From Caulobacter sp. (lineage in GTDB: Bacteria > Pseudomonadota > Alphaproteobacteria > Caulobacterales > Caulobacteraceae), in NCBI GenBank assembly GCA_028291265.1, contig JAQGIK010000176.1:1-64000 (forward strand): a stretch of DNA of 64,000 nucleotides, given 5' to 3'. Position 1 is the stretch's first letter. Every line of letters begins with the position of its first letter. Positions 8,181 through 16,822 of this stretch are shown piece by piece. The position numbers were made by a program, and so were the translations under genes. The notes below the pieces were generated by a model. It did not search any database and was not told the DNA's origin. It was given only the letters and a program-made list of their open reading frames with translations.

Positions 8181-8489
8181 ATGAGCAATCTGCAAGAAGT
8201 TACTGATCGCGTGAGGGCCGCTGTGGGCGACGATTCCGGTCTCGGCAAGACCCTGAAGTTCGACCTCAAGGGCGACGGCTTCATCCACATCGACGGCGGC
8301 ACGGTCACCAACGAAGACGCGCCGGCCGACCTGACCATGACCATTTCGCTGGCCGATCTGGTTGAAATGGGCGCCGGCAAGCTGGACGCCACCATGGCCT
8401 TCATGAGCGGCCGCCTGAAGCTGTCGGACATGGGTCTCGCCATGTCGCTGCAGCCGAAGATGGGCACCCTGTTCGCGCGCATGGCCTAG
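8181..8489 (+). CDS. SCP2 sterol-binding domain protein
   Basis: This 102-residue cytoplasmic protein consists of one SCP2-like domain: LKFDLKGDGFIHIDG, then DLTMTISLADLVEMGAGKLD, and the typical AFMSGRLKLSDMGLAM helix. Members bind lipids or acyl chains in a hydrophobic tunnel. The ATG at 8181 is preceded by GGGAGAGG; an upstream in-frame start at 8151 is not supported. It sits alone between the two copies of the secreted unknown family, with its own upstream gap of about 110 bases. Confidence 0.85.
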   Translation: MSNLQEVTDRVRAAVGDDSGLGKTLKFDLKGDGFIHIDGGTVTNEDAPADLTMTISLADLVEMGAGKLDATMAFMSGRLKLSDMGLAMSLQPKMGTLFARMA

Positions 8490-8606
8490 GCGCCGGACCG
8501 CAGTTTGAGTTTCGCGGGCGGCGCGGAGGGGGTGACCCTTCCGCGCCGCTTTGCTTTTTGCGCTTTGGCTGCTTTTCTGCAGCAGGGGAGCCGGGGGGCG
8601 ATCCGC

Positions 8607-9287
8607 ATGAGGCCTTCGATGACCACGACCCGCCGCGCCGCCCTGACGGGCCTGGCCGCCCTCCTGCCCATCAGTCTGGCCGGCGAAGCCTTCGCCAAGA
8701 CCAAGCCCGGCATCGAGATCGGCAAGCTGTTTCCCTATCTCGACCTCTACCTGGGGATTCCGGCCGCCGACCGGACCAGGTTCACCATCGCCTACTTCTA
8801 CAAGCTGGAGGCCGGCGGGCCGCTGACCATGACCCTGGTCGGCGCCGACGGGACGCGCACGCCGCTGCCGCTGGGCCCGGACGGGCGGGTGAACCGGCTG
8901 CCGACCCTGGCCGACATCAAGGCCAAGGCCAAGATCGAGATGGCCGCGCCGGACGGCTCGAAGTTCAAGGGCCAGCTGATGATGCTGGCCAAGACACCCC
9001 CGGCCGCGACGATGAGCGCCACCGACCTGGCCGCCGCCGTCAGCCAGTGCCAGCTGGCCATCAAGGCCAAGGCGGGGCTGATCGGCTTCGCGGCCCCCAA
9101 GATCAAGCGGGTGGTGCTGCACGGAGCCGGCTCGGGGACGGCCATCGACGCCAAGGGCGGATCGCGGCCGCTGCCGGTCACGGCCGGGGCGCCGAGCTAT
9201 GATCCCGAGCTGATGCCGGGCATTGTCACCCTCAAGCTGGCGCGCGCGCCGAGCCGCATCGAACTCGACGAGCGCCCGAAGAAATGA
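8607..9287 (+). CDS. Secreted protein of unknown function, copy 2
   Basis: This 226-residue protein is a paralogue of the gene at 7384 and has nearly the same length. The signal peptide has a twin arginine (MTTTRRAALTGLAALLPISL, then AGEAFA). Shared landmarks include KLF-x-YLDLYL, DGTRTPLPL, FAAPKIKRVVL and GSGTAIDAKGG. The ATG at 8607 follows a G-rich stretch; an ATG at 8619 is an alternative. The stop overlaps the hydrolase start (ATGA). The function is unknown. Confidence 0.6.
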   Translation: MRPSMTTTRRAALTGLAALLPISLAGEAFAKTKPGIEIGKLFPYLDLYLGIPAADRTRFTIAYFYKLEAGGPLTMTLVGADGTRTPLPLGPDGRVNRLPTLADIKAKAKIEMAAPDGSKFKGQLMMLAKTPPAATMSATDLAAAVSQCQLAIKAKAGLIGFAAPKIKRVVLHGAGSGTAIDAKGGSRPLPVTAGAPSYDPELMPGIVTLKLARAPSRIELDERPKK

Positions 9288-10240
9288 ACATCGACGCCCC
9301 CCTGCTCGACATCCCCGAGGCCCCGGTTCCGCCGGGCGGCGTCGCCGAGTGGTTCAAGGGGGCGGACGGGGCGCGGCTGCGGGGGGCGATCTTCACCCCG
9401 CCGGGCAAGGCCAGGGGCTCGGTGGTGCTCAGCCCCGGGCGCTCCGAGGTCATCGAGAAATACTATGAGGTGGTGGGCGAGCTGATGGCCCGCGGCTTCG
9501 TCGTCGTGGTCCATGACTGGCGCGGGCAGGGGCTGTCGCAGCGGATGCTGCCCGATCGGCTGAAGGGCCATGCGGTGGGGTTCGCCACCTTCGTGTCCGA
9601 CTACGGAGCGCTGGTCGATCATTTCGCGGCGCGGATGCCGCAGCCCTGGCTGGCGCTGGGCCATTCGATGGGCGGCTGCCTGACCACCCTGGCCCTGGCC
9701 CAGGGTCAGGCCAAACGGTTCGTCGGCGCCTTCCTGTCGGCCCCGATGATGGGGCTGCAGACGCCGGGCCGGCCCAAGGCCCCGACCCGGGCCCTGGCCT
9801 GGCTGATGGCCCGCTTGCAAGGAGCAAGCTACATCCTGGGCCAGCCCGGCGACCCGCACGGCGGGACCTTCGACGGCAACATCCTGACCCATGACGGCGG
9901 CCGCTATGCGCGGACCCTGGCGCAGCTGGCGGCCTGTCCCGAGATGCGGCTGGGGGCCGGCACCTGGAGCTGGCTCGACTTCGCCTTCAGCGCCTCGGCC
10001 TGGCTGAAGCGGGCGCCGCAGGTGGCGGCGCTGGACCTTCCGGTGCTGGTCCTGGGGGCGGGCCTCGAGGCCCTGGTCGACAACGACGACCAGCAGATCA
10101 TCGTCGGGCGCATGCCCCACGCCGAATGGCGCAAGATCCCCGGCGCCTACCACGAGCTCTTCCAGGAAACAGACGACATCCGCGCCCAGGTCTGGGCGGC
10201 GTTCGACGGCTTCGTGGACCCGTTGATTCCGAAGGTTTAG
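9284..10240 (+). CDS. Alpha/beta hydrolase, lysophospholipase (PldB-like)
   Basis: This 318-residue protein has no signal peptide. The nucleophile elbow GHSMGG places the catalytic Ser at residue 128. The Asp lies after the strand VLVLGAGLEALVD and the His in GAYHELFQE. HDWRGQGLSQR is characteristic of the Serine aminopeptidase S33 / lysophospholipase branch, which cleaves acyl esters of monoacyl lipids. It is translationally coupled to the preceding secreted protein gene. The substrate is inferred from family only. Confidence 0.82.
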   Translation: MNIDAPLLDIPEAPVPPGGVAEWFKGADGARLRGAIFTPPGKARGSVVLSPGRSEVIEKYYEVVGELMARGFVVVVHDWRGQGLSQRMLPDRLKGHAVGFATFVSDYGALVDHFAARMPQPWLALGHSMGGCLTTLALAQGQAKRFVGAFLSAPMMGLQTPGRPKAPTRALAWLMARLQGASYILGQPGDPHGGTFDGNILTHDGGRYARTLAQLAACPEMRLGAGTWSWLDFAFSASAWLKRAPQVAALDLPVLVLGAGLEALVDNDDQQIIVGRMPHAEWRKIPGAYHELFQETDDIRAQVWAAFDGFVDPLIPKV

Positions 10241-11061
10241 TGGGCTGACCGCTTCAGCGTAACCAACGCCGCCTCGAGGCAGGCGCGGTCTCCGGCGAAG
10301 GCGAACTGGCCGCCGTCGGTCCGGGCGGGCGAACCGTCCCATTGGGTGACGATGCCGCCGGCCCCTTCGATGACCGGGATCACCGCCTCGACGTCCCAGA
10401 CCTTCAGGCCGGTGTCGAGGGCCAGGTCGATCTTGCCCATGGCGACCATGGCGTAGCCGTAGGCGTCGAGGCCGAGGCGGGCCAGTTTGGCGGTGGCCCG
10501 GACCTGGGTCCAGGAGCCGAGCTCGGGGCCGGTCAGGATGGCCGGGTCGGTGGTGCAGATGATGGCCTCGGTCAGCTTGGGACAGGGGCGCACGCGGATC
10601 GGCGTGGACTTGCCGCGCGACATCAGGCGCGAGCCGGTGGCCGCGCCGCCGATGTAGAGTTCGCCGATGTAGGGCTGGCCGATGGAGCCGAGGACCGGGC
10701 GGCCCTCGTGGCGCAGGCCGATCAGGGTGGTCCACAGCGGCAGACCGGCGATAAAGGCGCGGGTGCCGTCGACGGGGTCGTGCACCCAGACGAACTCGGC
10801 GTGGACGTTCTCCTCGCCGTACTCCTCGCCGACGATGCCGTGGCCCGGGTAGCGGTCGTTGATCAAGGCGCGGATGGCGCGCTCGGCGGCCTTGTCGGCC
10901 TCGGTGACGGGGTCGAACACCGTGCCGGGCGGCCCGGCCAGGCCCTTGTCCTCAAGCCCGTGGTCGGCCCGGAACAGCGGCAGGATGGCGCCGGCGGAGG
11001 CGCGGTTGAGCTCGACAAGGAAGGCGTCGAGTTCGGCGAGCAGGGCAGGGGAGAGGGCCAT
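10237..11061 (-). CDS. hisN: Histidinol-phosphatase of the inositol monophosphatase family
   Basis: This 274-residue protein has the metal-dependent phosphatase motifs GEEYGEEN, VHDPVDGTRAFI and WDVEAVIPVIEGAGG. The pattern with WTTLIGLRHEGRPVLGSIGQ is that of HisN-type enzymes, which dephosphorylate L-histidinol phosphate in alphaproteobacteria. A generic inositol-phosphatase activity cannot be excluded from sequence alone. Its stop overlaps the convergent hydrolase stop. It is not next to other his genes here. Confidence 0.82.
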   Translation of the reverse strand: MALSPALLAELDAFLVELNRASAGAILPLFRADHGLEDKGLAGPPGTVFDPVTEADKAAERAIRALINDRYPGHGIVGEEYGEENVHAEFVWVHDPVDGTRAFIAGLPLWTTLIGLRHEGRPVLGSIGQPYIGELYIGGAATGSRLMSRGKSTPIRVRPCPKLTEAIICTTDPAILTGPELGSWTQVRATAKLARLGLDAYGYAMVAMGKIDLALDTGLKVWDVEAVIPVIEGAGGIVTQWDGSPARTDGGQFAFAGDRACLEAALVTLKRSAH

Positions 11062-11096
11062 GGCGGAGGGGTAAGACCGTCCGCGCTGACGGGCAA

Positions 11097-11331
11097 CCGG
11101 GAAAGTTCCTCCTCCGGCGCGAAGCGACGGGGGAGGGGGACCGCCGGCCCGACTTTAGGGCCGGTGGTGGAGGGGGCAGCGCCGGCGGCGCAAGCAACCC
11201 CACAAACGCAGCTGTCAAAGCCGCGCCAGAACGCTCTTCAAATCGGATAGGCCGGTGCTGCCCCCTCCACCACCGCCTTCGGCGGCGGTCCCCCTCCCCC
11301 GTGCGCTTCGCGCCCGAAGGAGGAACCGGGA
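11097..11331. repeat. Large imperfect inverted repeat in the hisN-bamE gap
   Basis: Left arm (11097-11184) and right arm (11252-11331) are inverted copies with shared blocks such as AGTTCCTCCTCCGG, GGGGGAGGGGGACCGCC and GGTGGTGGAGGGGGCAG. About 67 unrelated bases separate them. Each arm also has internal palindromes. It occupies nearly all of the 278-base gap and contains no gene. Confidence 0.75.
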
Positions 11332-11339
11332 ACTGCCAA

Positions 11340-11885
11340 CTACTGCCGCGTATCGCCCGGGCGGCTGCCCGGCAGGCCTTCGGCGTCGTCGCGGGGCAGC
11401 ATGCCGCCGTTGCCGACGTTGCCCAGCAGCTGTTCGAGGATGCTGATCTCGCGGCCGCGGGTCGGGGTCTTGCGGCCGTTGAACGACACCACCTTGCCGT
11501 CTTCCAGCTTGTAGGTGTTGACCGCCAGCACCTGTTCACTGCTGCCGTCGAACGACACGGCGACGACGTCGCGCTTGGCGACGCGCGGCTTGTAGAAGGC
11601 CACCCGGTCGGAAACCTGGGTCATGTAGAACCACAGGTTGGAGTCGCGGGCCGAGACCAGCTTGATCTCCTGCCCCGGCTGGGCGCCGTTGCTTTCGGTC
11701 AGCGAGGTCGCCGAGGGCGAACCCAGCTTGGTCATCACCGTCGACTTGGTGTCTTCCCCGACCTTGACGTCGGCGGGGTTGGACTCGACGACCTGGAAGC
11801 CGTTGTAGGTGGTCATCGGCGTACAGGCGCCGGTGGCCAGAACGACGGCGCTGGCGAACAGCGCGATGGCGGACTTGCGGATCAA
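11340..11885 (-). CDS. SmpA/OmlA (BamE) domain outer-membrane lipoprotein
   Basis: This 181-residue protein has a lipoprotein signal (ALFASAVVLATGAC, Cys21). The BamE-like fold follows, with DVKVGEDTKSTVMTKLGSPS, where the small domain typically has a G-x-T-x(3-5)-V-x-x-x-LG-x-P signature, and then the strand NLWFYM. The C-terminal tail is longer than in E. coli BamE. BamE supports the beta-barrel assembly machine in the outer membrane. It is divergent from the cytochrome chaperone gene, an arrangement common in alphaproteobacteria. Confidence 0.78.
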   Translation of the reverse strand: MIRKSAIALFASAVVLATGACTPMTTYNGFQVVESNPADVKVGEDTKSTVMTKLGSPSATSLTESNGAQPGQEIKLVSARDSNLWFYMTQVSDRVAFYKPRVAKRDVVAVSFDGSSEQVLAVNTYKLEDGKVVSFNGRKTPTRGREISILEQLLGNVGNGGMLPRDDAEGLPGSRPGDTRQ

Positions 11886-11982
11886 AGCGGGTAACTCCGA
11901 GTGTGACCTTTGACCTATCGCCCGCGCGGGCTTAGTTCAATGCCCCGCTTTAGCCAGAAGGCGGGGCGAAATCGAGGCGGAT

Positions 11983-12510
11983 ATGTTCTTCAAACGGTTC
12001 AGGAAGGTCAGACCGGCGGTAATCGCCGGCGAAGCCCTCTATGCGGCCGCTGTCGCCCAGGCCCGCCGGCCGGGCCTCTACACCACCCTCGGCGTCCCCG
12101 ACACGCGCGAAGGCCGGTTCGAACTCTACAGCCTGCACGTCATCCTGCTGCTCGACCGCCTGCGCGGCGGGGACGAGTACAGCGGCGAAACGAAGCAGGC
12201 CCTGATCGACCGCTTCACCAAGGGTCTCGACGACGCCTTCCGCGAACTGGGCGTCGGCGACACCGCCGTGCCCAAGCGGATCAAGAAGCTCGGCGAGGCG
12301 TTCTACGGCCGCGCCCGCTCGGCTGACCAGGCCTTCGCCACCCTGCCGGACGTGCGGCCCCTGCAGGCCCTGCTGGCCCGAACCCTCTACGAGGGCGACG
12401 ACGCCAAAGCGGCCGGCATGGCCGACTATATTGTCCGGGCCCGCGACGACCTGGCCGCCCAGCCCACTGAGGAGCTGCTGGCGGGCGAGGTCCGTTGGCT
12501 GGAGGTCTGA
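11983..12510 (+). CDS. Ubiquinol-cytochrome c chaperone (CBP3-like) family protein
   Basis: This 175-residue protein is mostly helical. It has the family pattern YTTLGVPDTREGRFELYSLH, then LLLDRLRG and a conserved IKKLGEAFYGRA segment. Mitochondrial CBP3 homologues help assemble cytochrome b of the bc1 complex; the bacterial role is inferred. Its TGA shares one base with the next ATG, and the DUF177 gene is its usual partner in alphaproteobacteria. Confidence 0.85.
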   Translation: MFFKRFRKVRPAVIAGEALYAAAVAQARRPGLYTTLGVPDTREGRFELYSLHVILLLDRLRGGDEYSGETKQALIDRFTKGLDDAFRELGVGDTAVPKRIKKLGEAFYGRARSADQAFATLPDVRPLQALLARTLYEGDDAKAAGMADYIVRARDDLAAQPTEELLAGEVRWLEV

Positions 12511-13034
12511 TGGATACGCCGCTCTGGTCCCACCCCGTCACCCTGGCCGACATCGGCCGGGGTCTCAAACCCGTCGAGCTGACCGCCGACGCGGCCACCC
12601 GCGTGGCCGTTGCCCGCGACCTGGGCCTCGAACGCCTCGATTCCCTGACCGCCCGGGTCAGCGCCCGGCCCTGGCTGGACGGAACCGAGATTCGCGGCTC
12701 ACTGTCGGCCGACGTGACCCAGATCTGCAGCCTGTCGGGCGAGCCCTTCGAACAGACCCTGACCAGTGACTTTACCGTCCGCGCCGTGCCGGCCGGCAGC
12801 GACGCGGCCCCGAAGTCCGAATCGCTGGAGGTCGACATCGACCCGGAGGGCGACGATCCGCCCGACGTCCTCACTGCCGACAAGGTCGACCTGGCCGCCT
12901 ATGTCGTCGAGCACCTGGCCCTCGAGGTCGATCCCTTTCCCCGCAAGCCGGGCGCGGTCTATGAACCGCCTGTGGAAGACAACGTCCTCTCGCCCTTCGC
13001 GGCCCTGGGCAAGCTGAAGCCTCGCGCGGAATGA
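12510..13034 (+). CDS. DUF177 (YceD) family protein
   Basis: This 174-residue protein has the DUF177 core: an RVSARPWLDGTEIRGSLSAD strand pair, a QICSLSGEPF region that in relatives carries CxRC-like residues, and the acidic VDLAAYVVEHLALEVDPFPR segment. YceD relatives accompany plsX and rpmF and have been linked to 23S rRNA metabolism. Here no rpmF lies between it and plsX. The ATG overlaps the upstream stop by one base, and GGAGG lies just before it. Confidence 0.85.
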   Translation: MDTPLWSHPVTLADIGRGLKPVELTADAATRVAVARDLGLERLDSLTARVSARPWLDGTEIRGSLSADVTQICSLSGEPFEQTLTSDFTVRAVPAGSDAAPKSESLEVDIDPEGDDPPDVLTADKVDLAAYVVEHLALEVDPFPRKPGAVYEPPVEDNVLSPFAALGKLKPRAE

Positions 13035-13140
13035 GCCCCCACTTGCATCCCGCCCGCCCGGCGCTATCGTCCGGCCGCTTCGCCCACCGACCCTGTCCGG
13101 CCGGTCCCACCAAGGCGTCTCCGGGAGCCATAGGCCCGTT

Positions 13141-14199
13141 TTGTCTGAACCGCTGATCCTTTCCGTCGACGCCATGGGCGGCGATCACGGCCCGACCGTG
13201 GTGATCCCCGCCATCGCCATCGCCTCGCGCCAGATGGGCCCGGGCGTCCGCTTCCTGGTCCACGGCGACGAGGCGAAGATCGCCCCGGAGCTGGCCAAAC
13301 TCCCGGCCGTCGCCGCCCTCTGCGAGGTCCGCCACACCGACAAGTTCATCGCCATGGACGCCAAGCCCGCCCAGGCCATGCGCCGCGGCAAGGGTTCCAG
13401 CCTGTGGAACGCCGTCCAGGCCGTGAAGGACGGCGAAGCCGCCGCCGCCGTCTCGGCCGGCAACACCGGCGCCCTGATGGCCGTCTCGATGCTGATCCTG
13501 CGGCTGGGCCCGGGCATCAACCGTCCGGCCCTGACCGCCAGCTGGCCGACTGCCGGCGGCATCACCACCGTCCTCGACGTCGGGGCCAACGTCAGCGCCG
13601 ACGCCGAACAGCTGGTCGAGTTCGCCATCATGGGCGCCGCCTTCCACCACGCCATCCAGGGCGGCGGCCGCCCGACGGTCGGCCTGCTCAACGTCGGCTC
13701 CGAAGACCAGAAGGGCCACGAAGAGGTCCGCGAGGCCCATGCCCTGCTCAAGGCCACGGCCTTCGAGTTCGACTATCGTGGCTTCGTCGAGGGCGACGAC
13801 ATCGCCAAGGGCACGGTCAACGTCGTCGTCACCGACGGCTTCACCGGCAACATCCTCTTGAAGACGGCCGAGGGCGTCGTCCGCTTCATCGCCAGCGAGC
13901 TGCGCGGCGCCTTGAAGTCTTCGCCCATCAACATGCTGGGCGCCCTGCTGGCCACCGGCGGCCTCAAGAGCCTGCGGGCCAAGCTCGACCCGGGCTCGGC
14001 GAATGGCGCGCCGCTGCTGGGCCTCAACGGCATCGTCATCAAGAGCCACGGCTCGGCCAACGCTGAACACTATGCCTCCGCCGTCATCGTCGCCGCCGAC
14101 CTGGCGCGCAGCGATTTCGCCGCCGAGATCGACCGCAGCGTCAAACAGCTGTCGGCCGCGTTGCTGGCCAAGCCGCTTACGGAGCCTGAAGTAAAGTGA
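13141..14199 (+). CDS. plsX: Phosphate acyltransferase PlsX
   Basis: This 352-residue protein is of normal length. The start SVDAMGGDHGP is diagnostic, followed by GNTGALMAVSMLILRLGPGI, LDVGANVSADAEQL and VTDGFTGNILLKTAEG. PlsX makes acyl-phosphate from acyl-ACP, the acyl donor for PlsY in phospholipid synthesis. The only plausible start is the TTG at 13141. The stop overlaps fabH by four bases (GTGA), a coupled arrangement seen across proteobacteria. Confidence 0.97.
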   Translation: MSEPLILSVDAMGGDHGPTVVIPAIAIASRQMGPGVRFLVHGDEAKIAPELAKLPAVAALCEVRHTDKFIAMDAKPAQAMRRGKGSSLWNAVQAVKDGEAAAAVSAGNTGALMAVSMLILRLGPGINRPALTASWPTAGGITTVLDVGANVSADAEQLVEFAIMGAAFHHAIQGGGRPTVGLLNVGSEDQKGHEEVREAHALLKATAFEFDYRGFVEGDDIAKGTVNVVVTDGFTGNILLKTAEGVVRFIASELRGALKSSPINMLGALLATGGLKSLRAKLDPGSANGAPLLGLNGIVIKSHGSANAEHYASAVIVAADLARSDFAAEIDRSVKQLSAALLAKPLTEPEVK

Positions 14200-15176
14200 C
14201 CCAAGTGCTGCGTAGCGCGATCACCGGCGTCGGCGCCTATCTGCCGCCCGACATCGTCACCAACGAGGCCCTCTCGAAGATCGTCGACACCAGCGACGAC
14301 TGGATCCGCGAACGCACCGGCATCCGCCAGCGCCACCGGGCCAGTGACGACCAGGCCGTCTCCGACCTCGCCGTCGAATCGGCGCTCAAGGCCCTGGCCG
14401 ACGCCGGCAAGACACCGGCCGACATCGACCTGATCGTGGTGGCCACCACCACCGCCGACCTGACCTTTCCCGCCACCGCCGCCATCGTCCAGCGCAAGCT
14501 GGGCTGCCCGGTCGGCATCGCCTTCGACATCCAGGCCGTCTGCTCCGGCTTCGTCTACGCCCTGACCGTCGCCGACGGCTTCGTGGGTCGCGGCAACGCC
14601 AAATGCGCCCTGGTCATCGGGGCCGAGACCATGACCCGGCTGATGGACTGGACCGACCGCGGCACCTGCGTGCTGTTCGGCGACGGGGCCGGCGCCGTGG
14701 TGCTGGAGCCCGTGGAAGGCGACGGGACCAACACCGACCGCGGCCTGATCAGCTGGTCGCTGCGCTGCGACGGCACCAAGCAGGACCTGCTCTACGTCGA
14801 CGGCGGCCCCTCGACGACCGGCACGGTCGGCAAGCTGCGCATGGCCGGCAACCAGGTGTTCAAGCACGCGGTCATCAACATTTCCGAATCGATCGAAACG
14901 GCGCTGGAAAAGGCGGGCCTGACCATCGCCGACGTCGACTGGTTCATCCCCCACCAGGCCAACGAACGCATCCTGCACGGCGTCGCCAAACGCCTGGGCC
15001 TCGACGAACACAAGGTCATCCAGACCGTCGGCGACCACGCCAACACCTCGGCCGCCTCCATCCCGCTGGCCCTGTCGACGGCCATCGACGACGGCCGCAT
15101 CAAGCGCGGCGACCTGCTGCTGATGGAAGCCATGGGCGGCGGCCTGACCTGGGGCGCCTGCCTGGTTCGGCTCTGA
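14196..15176 (+). CDS. fabH: Beta-ketoacyl-ACP synthase III
   Basis: This 326-residue thiolase-fold enzyme has its catalytic triad visible: Cys116 in AVCSGFVYAL, His253 in IPHQANERIL, and Asn283 in GDHANTSAAS. It condenses acetyl-CoA with malonyl-ACP to start fatty-acid synthesis. The GTG at 14196 overlaps the plsX stop. The usual next gene, ihfA, is displaced by about 1.3 kb of other genes here. Confidence 0.97.
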   Translation: MTQVLRSAITGVGAYLPPDIVTNEALSKIVDTSDDWIRERTGIRQRHRASDDQAVSDLAVESALKALADAGKTPADIDLIVVATTTADLTFPATAAIVQRKLGCPVGIAFDIQAVCSGFVYALTVADGFVGRGNAKCALVIGAETMTRLMDWTDRGTCVLFGDGAGAVVLEPVEGDGTNTDRGLISWSLRCDGTKQDLLYVDGGPSTTGTVGKLRMAGNQVFKHAVINISESIETALEKAGLTIADVDWFIPHQANERILHGVAKRLGLDEHKVIQTVGDHANTSAASIPLALSTAIDDGRIKRGDLLLMEAMGGGLTWGACLVRL

Positions 15177-15190
15177 CGCTCAAGGGGGCG

Positions 15191-15373
15191 TTAGCCCCTG
15201 CTGCTCGCCGACATCAGGCGGGCGGTCGTCGCCTGGCAATCCTTGTCGGCGGCCAGTTTGCGCCACTGGACGCCGAGCGCCCGCCACTCCTCCGCCAGCA
15301 AGACATCGGTGGCGGCGGCGGCCCAGGCTTCGCAATCCTCGGCCTTCCGTGCGCAATGGGCGGGACTCATCAT
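15191..15373 (-). CDS. Small Cys/Arg-Lys-Ala-Glu motif protein, unknown function
   Basis: This 60-residue protein starts HCARKAEDCEAWAAAATDVL and continues with an EEWRALGVQWRKLAADKD helix. This C-xRKAE-xC-x-x-x-A pattern followed by a W-x-x-L-A helix resembles a family of very small alphaproteobacterial helical proteins. No function is known to me. It lies opposite in direction to fabH and the Crp-like gene, 14 bases past the fabH stop. Confidence 0.5.
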   Translation of the reverse strand: MMSPAHCARKAEDCEAWAAAATDVLLAEEWRALGVQWRKLAADKDCQATTARLMSASSRG

Positions 15374-15462
15374 CCCGCAAGTCTGACAGTGCGGCGGATT
15401 GTCGCCGCTTAAGCAGATCAGCGGCGAGGCAGCAGAATTCGGCTCCAGATCGTTGACGTTGT

Positions 15463-15482
15463 TGGGATTTTTCCAAATCCCA
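15463..15482. promoter_or_regulatory. Palindrome upstream of the Crp-like gene
   Basis: TGGGATTT and its exact complement AAATCCCA flank a TTCC spacer in the gap upstream of the regulator. A TTGACG hexamer sits at 15453-15458. It may be an operator for the regulator itself or a hairpin in the leader. Confidence 0.35.
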
Positions 15483-15638
15483 CACCCTGGGGTGTTGATC
15501 GAGGTTAGCGGCGCGACGTCAGGTCGTGACGCGGCGCAAGCCCGCCGGCTGTTCCGTTCGTCGCGCTCGCGCGTTCAAGCAGGGACCATCGTGTCGCCGG
15601 GCAGCCGCCGGGCGCGCGGTCGAGGCGCGACAAACGAC

Positions 15639-16397
15639 ATGCTCAACCCCTGGACCATGAAGATGGAGCAGTTTACCGCCTTCTCCGACATGGAGCGGGG
15701 GCGGCTCGACGAGCTCATCTCCGGAAAGTCAGGCCACTTCGCCCCCAAGGACGACATCATCGCCGACGGCTCCCATTCGGCGAACTGCCACCTGGTGCTC
15801 ACCGGCCTGGCCTGTCGCTACAAGATGCTCCCCGATGGCAGCCGCCAGATCATGGCCTTCCTGATTCCCGGCGACCTGTGCGACGCCGAGATCTTCGTCC
15901 TCAAGACCATGGACCATGGTGTCGCCGCGGTGACCGAGGCGACTGCGGCCCTGATTCCGGGCGCGAAGATGCGGGAACTGCTGCGGGAAACCAGCAGCCT
16001 GGGTGAAGCGCTCTGGTGGGGGACGATGACCGACCTGGGGGTGCTGCGGGAACGGATCATCGACCACGGCCGCCGGACCGCCTACGTCCGCATCGCCCAC
16101 CTCCTGTACGAGATGCTGGTCCGCTACCGGATGGTCGAGCTCACCGACGGCGACAGCTTCCGCTTCCCGATCACCCAGACCGACCTGGCCGACGCCACCG
16201 GCCTGACCCCGGTCCACGCCAACCGAACCCTTCGCAAGCTGCGCGCCGACGGCCTGGTCGACTTCACGGGCGGCGTCGTCACCGTTCTCGACCCGCCCCG
16301 CCTCAAGAAGGTGGCCCAGTTCAACGGCGAATACCTGCACCTCGACCGCGTCCACGCCGGCGCGCCCGTTGGCCAGCGGGCGGGGGATCTGGTGTAG
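15639..16397 (+). CDS. Crp/Fnr family transcriptional regulator
   Basis: This 252-residue protein has a cyclic-nucleotide-binding beta barrel at about residues 20-140 (NCHLVLTGLACRYKMLPDGS, FLIPGDLCD). A C-terminal winged helix-turn-helix follows (FRFPITQTDLADATGLTPVH, then NRTLRKLRADG). It lacks the Cys cluster of FNR, so it is not an Fe-S sensor of that type. The ATG at 15639 was chosen over an upstream frame opening at 15399, which has no homologous sequence. The ligand and targets are unknown. It lies between fabH and ihfA, where many alphaproteobacteria have no gene. Confidence 0.85.
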   Translation: MLNPWTMKMEQFTAFSDMERGRLDELISGKSGHFAPKDDIIADGSHSANCHLVLTGLACRYKMLPDGSRQIMAFLIPGDLCDAEIFVLKTMDHGVAAVTEATAALIPGAKMRELLRETSSLGEALWWGTMTDLGVLRERIIDHGRRTAYVRIAHLLYEMLVRYRMVELTDGDSFRFPITQTDLADATGLTPVHANRTLRKLRADGLVDFTGGVVTVLDPPRLKKVAQFNGEYLHLDRVHAGAPVGQRAGDLV

Positions 16398-16512
16398 GCG
16401 AGAAGGAACCGGTGTCTTCAATGACCCAACCTCTCCACACCCGCGCGGAACCCTTTGACGGCACGACGTTTTCGCGTCATGAACGCCATTAACGTTTGCT
16501 GGGAGGGGTCCC

Positions 16513-16815
16513 ATGAAGGGCGCGACACTTACGCGCGCGGAACTGTGCGAAGCGGTCCACGAGGAAGTGGGCCTGACTCGGCAGGACTGCTCCGAACTGG
16601 TCGAACGCACGCTCGACCTGATGGCCGAGGCGCTGGAGCGTGACGAACAGGTCAAGCTCAGCGGTTTCGGCGTCTTCCAGGTCCGGGCCAAGCGCGCTCG
16701 CATGGGCCGCAATCCCAAGACCGGCGAGCCGGCCGAGATCGAGCCCCGCCGGGTCATCGGTTTCCGCGCCAGCCAGGTGATGAAGGCGCGAATCGACCGC
16801 GCCTTGGAAGGCTAG
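16513..16815 (+). CDS. ihfA: Integration host factor alpha subunit
   Basis: This 100-residue HU/IHF-fold protein has LTRAELCEAVHEEVGLTRQD, KLSGFGVFQV and the DNA-bending arm GRNPKTGEPAEI followed by RRVIGFRAS. IHF bends DNA in replication, recombination and transcription. A GGGAGGGG ribosome binding site precedes the ATG. Seven bases separate it from the MerR gene. Confidence 0.95.
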   Translation: MKGATLTRAELCEAVHEEVGLTRQDCSELVERTLDLMAEALERDEQVKLSGFGVFQVRAKRARMGRNPKTGEPAEIEPRRVIGFRASQVMKARIDRALEG

Positions 16816-16822
16816 GCCCCGT

